From: Bactericera cockerelli
Taxonomy: Eukaryota > Arthropoda > Insecta > Hemiptera > Triozidae
Reading direction: 5' to 3'
DNA: 64,000 nt
Assembly (NCBI GenBank): GCA_024516035.1
Contig: CM044957.1
Location: 950,613 to 1,014,612 of the forward strand
Position 1 is the first letter of the stretch; every line of letters begins with the position of its first letter. The notes below the pieces were generated by a model. The model searched no databases. It was given only the letters and a program-made list of their open reading frames with translations, and was not told the origin of the DNA. The position numbers were made by a program, and so were the translations under genes. This document shows, piece by piece, positions 57,018 through 64,000 of this stretch.

Positions 57018-58736
57018 TTACGTTTCATCAAATTCAAGGTATAGATCTTTCAGAAAATTTCTCTCCTTAGCTGCTCTGAGGTAAAAAGAGGACAGGCGAT
57101 CTAGTTGATCCTGTTCTTCACCTATAGATCTTAAAATATCAACAAATTTGTATAAACTCAGAAAGGGTTTCCCTAGAAAAACCTTTCTTATCACGTTAAA
57201 TCTGGGGCAGTAACAAAAAAAATGCCATAAAGTGTCCGTCAAGCCACTGTTGCAAATATCACAAATTTTATTGGAGTTAAAAATGGATTTAACAGTGCCA
57301 TAAGAGACGACTGAGAATTTCTCCCCAGCCATCCTGACTTGGCAGATGAAACGTAGCTTCACTAACTGTAGGTTATGGTTAAAGTAAGAGGCTACTGATT
57401 TCTCTTGGTCAAGGGTGCAACTGTACAAAGTGTTGTACCGTGAGATCTCAGTTCTCTCGCTATCCTGTTTCTTTAGTTGCTTACTCATGGCATCCAAAAT
57501 GTCATCAAAATTTCTCTCAATAAGGTCTAAATCCTGTCGCTCCCACACCTCTTCAAATTCAAGATCAAAAAGAACCTGACGTAACTGAGAACACCAGTTA
57601 TAATTAATATCGTGATATGACATGGCCTGCATCTTGAGGAGTTGGTTATAACAGACTTTAGAGTACCGAGTCTCGTCAAGTTTGAGTAATTTGCACCATA
57701 AGGCAAGCATTTTTCTAAGGATTACCAGTTTCAGCTTTTGGGTACCCAGTTCCAATCTAATATAGTGCCCGGGGGTGCCACGGGGTAAAAACAAAGTTGA
57801 TTTGTAGAATTGGGCCTGTACTTTCTCCACTTCGTCTGCGTAGCGCCACGCCCACACCTCTGAACCATAGAGGGTTGTTGCTGAGACCACTGCTTCAAAT
57901 AATTTTTTCCAGGTTTCTAAATTCGCTATTTTTGATCTATTTACAATTTCATTTATTTTAGAAGTGGCTAGCTTCCCCTTTAAACAAGCTTGTTTGGCGG
58001 CTATTGGGAACAGACCTGAAGTGGAGAACGTAACTCCCAAATAATTAAAACTATTGACAATTTCCATTTTTTCCTGGTTAAATATAAAAGCATGTTTTTT
58101 AGATACATTACTTGCCTTCCTAAATATCATTACTTTAGATTTAGACACGTTTACTACAAGGCCATACAAGTCACAGTATTTTTTTAATAGGTCTAACTTT
58201 CTCTGGAGATCTATCTGAGAATTAGCCAAGATGACCATATCATCAGCATAAAATAAAACCATTATGTCTTTTTCATTGTCTACATTTATACCCGAAGATC
58301 CTTTATTTCTTAAGAAAGATTCAAAGTCCGAAACGAATAAATTGAACAACAGAGGTGATAAGGTGTCACCCTGTAGAATCCCCTGTTCAATGCTGATTTC
58401 TTCTGAAATAGATCTAGGCGCGGGCACGGGGGCGGGGCCAGGCTCTGAGCTAGCGGGCGGAGTCTCTGAGCTAGCGGGCGGGGGCTCACTCTGAGAAGAG
58501 GAGCTGTTACCACTGTTATTGAGTACAATTCTTACTTTGGCATTCCTATATAAGTTTCGAAGTATATTTATGAACTTAATGCTGACACCCTGATTATAAA
58601 GTTTGTACCAAAGTAAGTCATGTGAGATCCCGTCGAAAGCCTGCCTGTAGTCTACAAAAGCAGCAAAAACTTTGGTTTTCGGAAGGCGAAGGTTAATATG
58701 GATTAGGGACGAAAGAGTGAAAATCTGATCACACAC
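57018..58736 (-). pseudogene. LINE ORF2, C-terminal part (reverse transcriptase)
   Basis: 572-codon frame containing AAFVDYRQAFDGISHDLLWY, QGDTLSPLLFNLFVSDFESF, VLFYADDMVILA, NYLGVTFSTSGLF and GSEVWAWRYADEVEKVQAQF, then a long tail with CDICNSGLTDTLWHFFCYCP. A Pro/Ser-rich insert (PPPASSETPPASSEPGPAPV) at about 58,390-58,500 is GC-rich, repetitive and unlike the rest of the element. The frame is offset from the preceding part near 58,730. Confidence 0.85.
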
Positions 58737-59224
58737 CCCCGGCCCTCTCGGAACCCCGCCTGATTTTCTGGAATAATTTTTGAATCCTCAGAATAAAAAG
58801 TTAGACGCCTATATAGGATTTGCGTGAACAGTTTGGCAATCACATTTATTAGGGAAATACCCCTGTAATTTTTAATGTCCTTACTGTCACCCTTTTTGAA
58901 GAGAAGAAACATTAAAAGATTTGACCAATTATCAGGGACTTGTTCCGTATTTATGATTTTGTTAAAAAGATTAATGACCGTGGTTTTCCAAATTTGCGGT
59001 AGGTTTTTGAGAAGCTCGTAAATTATTAAATCTTCACCCCCTGCCTTCTTATTCTTGCAATGTTTAAGGGCCATTTCAAATTCTCTAGCTGTAACCTCGC
59101 TGTCCAAAATAATGTTGAACACGCCGAGACCGTTTTCTATTTGAGACACCTCTGTACATAAGGATGAGTGTATATCAACGCTCTTAGAAAATAACTCTTT
59201 AAAATGAAGTTCAACCACGTTCAT
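58703..59224 (-). pseudogene. LINE ORF2, middle part
   Basis: Carries the connector and the first RT blocks: [73 protein letters not shown]. The frame then shifts in a G/GT-rich run at about 58,730-58,740, after which the sense sequence continues in the 57,018-58,736 frame. Upstream it is shifted relative to the endonuclease part in a 7-nt A-run at about 59,258-59,266. Confidence 0.85.
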
Positions 59225-59249
59225 GTCAATATCTAAAGCCTTAAATGTT

Positions 59250-60446
59250 TTAGGAGAATATTTTTTTAGCGGTTTTCCAGAACTCGGACGAATTTCTCAC
59301 ATCACAGAATTTTTTTATCATGGAATCTTCATACGCAGATTTCTTAGATTTTAGCAACTCTTTGTAATTCTTTTTTGAATTAACATATTCAGACAGCTGA
59401 CTTGGAGAAAAATTTTCTCGTTTCGCAGTCTTGAACTTTTTTCTCATAATTAATTTGAGGTGATTACACTGAGAGTCGAACCATGGTTTTTTAAAATGTT
59501 TAATCTTAGCACTCTGTGTCCTATTTTTTATCATACCTAGTTTTTCACATACCTGCAGTATCGTGTCTTTAAAATACTTATATTGAGCTTCAGGTGAGAA
59601 TTCAGACGGTTCTGGTATGTTTATCTTAGCAAGAATATCCATGTACTCATCTTTCTTTTCCTCTGACCATAAAATTTTTGGTCTATCTATTTCTTGATAA
59701 GGTCTGATAAAACCAGGGTGTATATTAATAAGAGACAAAACACAGGGAAAATGGTCAGATTCCAGAAAAAAATCGGAAATTTCAAAGTTAAATACCAAAT
59801 CAAGACCGGAGACATTTGTACAAACAAGATCAACACAACTTTTCCCCGAATGAGCCACGTAGGTATAATTAGCTGGGTTATCACCCTCCGACCTACCATT
59901 TAGAACAAATAAACCAATTTCTTCCAAAATACCTACGAGGCGTATTCCAGATTTATTGCACACCCTGTCCATACTGTCCCTTACATTTGAAAGGCGAGTA
60001 CCTTCGAAATACTCTTCAAGGCTCTGGTTTCCTAAACCTACTCTGGAGTTCATATCCCCGCCCACGTAGAGTGGGTAGGGGTGCTCGTTCATAATATTAC
60101 ATAATGTGTCTTGAACCTGTACAAAGAGAGACTCAGTAGCATTAGGCGGTAAGTATATTCCTCCCAGAACAATTTCTAAAGAATTTACAAAAATAAATAT
60201 ACCAAAGTTTTCCAAAAAAATTTGTTGAACCTCAAAGCATTTCCTGTAAAAAAATATCAACCCTCCCTGGAAACGACCTAGGTTAGTATTTCTTGTTGCG
60301 GGAACTGTAATACAGTTGTAGTTATTCAGGCTAAAGTTTTGGTAATTTACAAACCAAGTCTCACACAAAAAAATAAAATCAAAAATTTCAATACTATCGG
60401 GATTATTTAAAAGTAAATCAATGTTAGAGGGTCCATGGATATTCAA
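59250..60446 (-). pseudogene. LINE ORF2, endonuclease part
   Basis: 398-codon APE-type endonuclease: LNIHGPSNIDLL, FLCETWFVNYQNF (the glutamate), GGIYLPPNATES, VGGDMNSRVGLGN, SCVDLVCT and ESDHFPCVLSL, the normal catalytic order. The first codon shown is TTG; the frame is open further and overlaps the end of ORF1 in another frame, so translation probably re-initiates or shifts there. Confidence 0.85.
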
Positions 60447-60457
60447 CCAAAGAGCTT

Positions 60458-61312
60458 TTAAGTTTTCTGGTCTTTTCCTATCACCTTTAAAAACCCCGAG
60501 TTAGGTACCAAGACTTTGGGTGAATTTAGAGTAAACTTCTTTGGCTGTTGAGTTAACTCCATAGGTGGCGGGGTTCTCTTCTTATTAAAGTCACTCATTT
60601 CATAGTCTTCACCAGCGGGTGTCGAACACACGATCTCCTGTGGTAAGGTTGGATCTCCTTGGCTTCCGGCCGCATGAACTTGGTTGGACGGGGTAGCACC
60701 AAACTCTGCTGTTAGCTGCTCCAGGGTCAGTATCTCATCGTTCACTATGAGGTTGTTGTTACGCAGCTTACACTCCTTTCCTTGACTTATCAGCTCCTTC
60801 CGGTATTGTAGTAGCTTTTTCTTAACGGCTCTGTCCTCTGGAGACAAGTCATAGTCCACTGCTATCTTCGTCCCTTTTAGCTTGGCGGCGTTCATGATCG
60901 CCAGGCGCACCAGGTGCGGTGAGCACAGGACGACTATCAGCACATTCTTCTTCGGGCCCATCACTCGTATGTCGTGAATATCGAACTCGCGGACATCTTT
61001 GAGCAGCAGTTTGTTAGTTAATAAATCAAGAATTTTCTCCCTCATAGTACGGATCGGTTTTCCAACTGCTTCCTCTAAACCATATACAACCAAGTTCTTT
61101 TTCGTATCTCTTTTGAATGCTCTATCAAACTTTTGGTCATGCGATTTTAGCTGTCTATCAAAATCCATATTTCTCTCTTCATTTTTTTCTTGACTGATTT
61201 TCATGGAATTTTCAATTTCTGATATTTGAGAAGAAATTTTACCAATAGCAGCCATGAGGTCCGCGTTAGAGGGGTTGAAAGTGCTCGCCATACTATCTGC
61301 GATGTTAGTCAT
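60458..61312 (-). CDS. LINE ORF1, coiled-coil and RRM-like protein
   Basis: 284 codons with ATG at 61,312. Residues about 20-75 form a likely coiled coil (IGKISSQISEIENSMKISQE), then KKNLVVYGLEE...FDIHDIRVMGPKKNVLIVVL, an RRM-like or L1-ORF1-like arrangement, then DYDLSPEDRAVKKKLLQYRK. No zinc knuckles. RNA chaperone role is inferred from the family. Intact, unlike ORF2. Confidence 0.78.
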   Translation of the reverse strand: MTNIADSMASTFNPSNADLMAAIGKISSQISEIENSMKISQEKNEERNMDFDRQLKSHDQKFDRAFKRDTKKNLVVYGLEEAVGKPIRTMREKILDLLTNKLLLKDVREFDIHDIRVMGPKKNVLIVVLCSPHLVRLAIMNAAKLKGTKIAVDYDLSPEDRAVKKKLLQYRKELISQGKECKLRNNNLIVNDEILTLEQLTAEFGATPSNQVHAAGSQGDPTLPQEIVCSTPAGEDYEMSDFNKKRTPPPMELTQQPKKFTLNSPKVLVPNSGFLKVIGKDQKT

Positions 61313-61978
61313 CCCGATAGTATAATTATTAATCCGTGTCGGTACTTTCTAGGCAGCGGGTAGGTGATAATATCTGATAGGTAGCTACATTGATTCTAGT
61401 GGTAGTGTACTCTAGCGGTAGTAAAATAAAGCTGCATTAGGTACCTACTTATTTAGAATTTTTCTCCATAATATTTGGAGGTTGGTATTCTTGCTCTGTG
61501 GCTATAACGGCTCGAAATTTGAATTTGAAAGTTCATAACGGTTGAGATAAGACAGAGGAACGTGACGGCAGGTATTCAAACACAATGAAGTATGTCTAAT
61601 AGTGAAGTATGACTATATCACTATATAATATTGTATCGAACTGATAAGAGTGAGAGATATGACGTCACTACGGTGACTAGTCCAGATAGTCATTTATAAA
61701 CATTCTCTCGTTCACTGGTCTATCCAATAATTCTAGAAGGTAGACGCCATCTTCATAAAAACAAAGAGACGCTTGCATATGAGAGTTAGTTTCAGTAATT
61801 TAAAGGTAAAACTTACAGGCAGGACATATTGGGTACTTGTTAAATAAACTAAATGAACTGTATTTTAATTGTGAACTTATATTTATTGCACAAAAGCACT
61901 TTAACTATATTTATTTCACGAAAAATTAGAGAGCAGATCTACTTTCAACTTTTCACTTCAGCTGCAGGCTGGCCAACC
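61313..61978 (-). promoter_or_regulatory. LINE 5' UTR
   Basis: 666 bp between the ORF1 start and the right TSD. The 5' terminus on the minus strand reads GGTTGGCCAGCCTGCAGCTG. An internal promoter is expected here but no specific motif was identified. Confidence 0.55.
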
Positions 61979-62094
61979 GATTTTATCAATTTACCATTGT
62001 AATTAACCAAATTGTATTAACCAAACAAAATGGGGACCCCTAGGCCGACTTTAGAAGCAGCATTATCCGATAATTATTTTTGATACAACTTGAA

Positions 62095-62499
62095 CTTTGA
62101 AAAGTGAAAAAGAGGGAGAGAAAAAAAAATATCCGGCACTGATTTAGAAGAAATAATTTTCATTTAATTTCGCATTTAGGTAGTTTATTAAAGAATTATT
62201 CCCTTATTAGATATTATTTATTTTCCATGCCAATTGTGTTTGTTTCCTCAACAACAAAAAAAAATCCAATACGAAATTCACCCACTTTACCGGACACTGT
62301 CGTGAAAAAACTAGCAGGTTAAAAGGCTTTTTTTATGATCTTAATTGCTTCTCCGTTACGTTTTCTTTCGATTTTAAGCATAAAAAACATATGTCACTGC
62401 AGACTTTCACCTCTAAAAATGCCAATTTCGAGAACACCATTAATTTACGGAAAAATTGACGTGAGAAAAAAAGTACTTTTACAAAAACCTTACTATGAC
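62095..62499. repeat. Right inverted arm of the large nested element
   Basis: Inverted copy of 55,779-56,190. It stops exactly where the BEL/Pao LTR begins, so the outer part of this arm is expected beyond the retrotransposon, outside the window. Confidence 0.85.
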
Positions 62500-62722
62500 T
62501 GAACGATCCAAACGTCCCTTTTAGATAGATTTAAATAATAACTCCAAAAAGTGGTTTTTATTACTTTTTATTTAATTTCAACAACAAAAAAAAGACAAAA
62601 TTTTTTAGTGAAAATTGAACAATCAGAAAAACCAAAAAAAAGTTCCACGTAACTGGTGACATGGCGCCGCCTAGCGCAAAACCAGTGAACTAATAAAGGC
62701 GGCTTTACACTAGGCGTCGACA
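62500..62722 (-). mobile_element. Putative 3' LTR of the BEL/Pao element
   Basis: On the minus strand begins TGTCGACGCC right after a purine tract (AAGCCGGGGGGA), the expected polypurine tract, and ends GATCGTTCA at the edge of the inverted arm: a TG...CA pair, 223 bp. The 5' LTR is outside the window, so identity cannot be tested here. Confidence 0.6.
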
Positions 62723-62850
62723 TCCCCCCGGCTTTGAAGGGTTAAACTTCAATTATTAATATCTAATTGTTACTACGACAAAAGAAAAAGAAAAAAATCT
62801 TAAAGATATATGCTTAAAGATTAATATTGCAACAAAAAAAAAAATACAGT

Positions 62851-64000
62851 TTACTGACATGGTAGAGGTGCTAATTTACAGACAGGCCTCTTGAATATGC
62901 CTCTGGGTGTCCTCACTGACGCCACCCTGACAGTCCCATCGGTACCAGGGAAGACCTCAGTGATAACCCCCATAGACCAACTCAAGGGGGGAGTATTATC
63001 TTGCTTGATTATAACCACCAACCCTGGTTCCAAGTTTTTAACCCGAGAGTTCCATTTCTCTCTAATCTGCAAGTCTGTGAGATACTCATTAGCCCACCTT
63101 TTCCAAAAAGATTGTACAATTTGATCTAATAATTGAAATCTAGTTAATCGATTCAAGTTTACATCAGATACATCACTAGCAGGTATAAATTTTAAGTCAG
63201 AGAAATTTAAAAAATGGTTGGGTGTTAGCGGTCGGCAGTCAGAAGGATCAGGGCTAAGTTTACATAAAGGGCGTGAGTTAAGTATACCCTCAATTTGAAC
63301 CGTCACAGTTAAGAATTCCTCGTAGGTGAGCAACTGAGTACCCAATACCTTGAGAAAATGTGTCTTAAAAGACTTAACATTTGCCTCAAATATGCCTCCA
63401 AAGTGAGGACTTGATGGAGGATTAAATTGCCATTCTATCTTATTCTCCATCAACTCATTGGCAAAAGCCTGTTTACAACCATCACTTTGCAATAATTCAT
63501 AGATTTCATTTAACTGGTTCTTTGCCCCCACAAAATTGGTACCATTATCTGTTAACATTGTTCTAACTGGACCTCTACGACACAAGAATCGCTTAAAAGC
63601 ATTCAAGAAGGCTGCTGTAGACATATCAGACACTACCTCCAAATGAAGTGCCTTAGTTGCTAGGCAAATAAACAGACAAATATATGCCTTCACAGGTCTA
63701 CAACCACGCTTTCGTTGGTAAATAATGTTAATCGGTCCCAAGAAGTCACAGGCAGTGTTGCCAAATGCCTTGAGACCAGTAACTCGGGCAGTTGGTAAGT
63801 CTGCCATCTGAGGGTTAGTAAATTTGGGGGCATATTTAAAACAAATATTGCATTTTTGCACAACCCCTCTGACAAGATTGCGACCACCAATTATCCAAAA
63901 TTTCTGCCTTACAATTGACAAAAGTAAATAAGGCCCAGTATGAAAATTATTTACATGATAATACAAAACAATTAATTTAGTCACAGGGTGAGAAGCTGGT
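62851..64000 (-). CDS. pol: BEL/Pao retrotransposon integrase (3' part of pol, partial)
   Basis: Open to the window edge. Order: the zinc-binding region HVNNFH...CNIC, then the DDE core (ACDFLGPINI, LTDNGTNFVGA, PHFGGIFEANVKSFKTHFLK with the glutamate), then the C-terminal domain typical of BEL/Pao (WANEYLTDLQIREKW, VVIIKQDNTPPLSWSMGVI, VRTPRGIFKRPVCKLAPLP). This enzyme inserts the cDNA copy. The frame is uninterrupted over 382 codons; protease and RT would lie to the right. Confidence 0.92.
   Translation of the reverse strand, partial: PASHPVTKLIVLYYHVNNFHTGPYLLLSIVRQKFWIIGGRNLVRGVVQKCNICFKYAPKFTNPQMADLPTARVTGLKAFGNTACDFLGPINIIYQRKRGCRPVKAYICLFICLATKALHLEVVSDMSTAAFLNAFKRFLCRRGPVRTMLTDNGTNFVGAKNQLNEIYELLQSDGCKQAFANELMENKIEWQFNPPSSPHFGGIFEANVKSFKTHFLKVLGTQLLTYEEFLTVTVQIEGILNSRPLCKLSPDPSDCRPLTPNHFLNFSDLKFIPASDVSDVNLNRLTRFQLLDQIVQSFWKRWANEYLTDLQIREKWNSRVKNLEPGLVVIIKQDNTPPLSWSMGVITEVFPGTDGTVRVASVRTPRGIFKRPVCKLAPLPCQ

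Larger units (their letters stand above)
56584..61978 (-). mobile_element. Two-ORF LINE, near full length, 12-bp TSD
   Basis: TSD GATTTTATCAAT at 56,572-56,583 and 61,979-61,990. The 3' end (minus strand) is a (TATTC)n tail of about five units instead of poly-A. About 0.4 kb 3' UTR, ORF2 with two frameshifts, ORF1 intact, 0.67 kb 5' UTR. Related to the fragment at 24,397. Clade not resolved: APE endonuclease, a DYRQAFD motif, and a C-terminal CDIC...HFFCYC cysteine motif. Confidence 0.92.

Noticed and set aside
55779..62499. Inverted arms as two opposite LTRs of the BEL element
   Set aside because: The LTR that follows the polypurine tract (62,500-62,722) has no counterpart next to the left arm; the arms lie outside the LTR.

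Overview
This is a eukaryotic, AT-rich, intron-containing and very repeat-dense sequence. Insect-type core histone genes in a tandem array, TCAGT-like initiators, a UBL4A-type gene and the mix of Jockey, BEL/Pao, piggyBac-like and hAT-like elements point to an insect (or a close arthropod). I cannot name the species. Everything was read by eye, and element edges without a target-site duplication (TSD) are approximate.

Histone array, 1-23,741. One complete unit of about 10.79 kb (1-10,790) carries H2B(-), H4(+), H2A(-), H3(+) and H1(+). Each gene has the same histone 3' stem-loop. A second unit (10,791-23,741) repeats H2B, H4 and H2A almost base for base, then departs from the first. A full-length Jockey-type retrotransposon (17,683-22,210) sits in the transcription-start zone of its H3. 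Its H3 differs at four bases, one of them changing F104 to L, and the array ends at about 23,741 without an H1. In both units an older, 5'-truncated Jockey copy with an 11-bp TSD lies between H2B and H4. That copy keeps an intact 590-codon reverse transcriptase frame whose ATG is 22 bp inside the junction with the presumed H2B promoter, on the same strand. The histone promoter may therefore now drive a reverse-transcriptase-only ORF, with H2B cut off from its own promoter.

Single-copy genes in TE-rich DNA, 23,742-54,211. A UBL4A/Get5-like gene lies on the minus strand (first exon at 38.3 kb, last two at 30.6-29.97 kb; the middle of the ubiquitin-like domain was not located). A 70-bp minisatellite starts at its stop codon. 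Three phase-compatible plus-strand exons inside its introns (33,224-37,924) would encode a 46-residue protein. At 48,686-54,130 five phase-compatible exons encode a secreted Ser/Gly/Tyr-rich protein with GYGATQS repeats. Its last visible splice donor lies inside a 25-bp repeat of nearly four copies. Around these genes are MITEs with clear TSDs, fold-back elements, TACAGGGTG-ended elements, LINE fragments, three tRNA-headed SINE families and a 5S-rRNA-headed SINE that shares its body with one of them.

Nested mobile DNA, 54,212-64,000. A 5.4-kb two-ORF LINE with a 12-bp TSD (56,584-61,978) lies between inverted arms of about 400 bp (55,779-56,190 and 62,095-62,499). A BEL/Pao retrotransposon, with a 3' LTR and an integrase, abuts the right arm and runs off the window.
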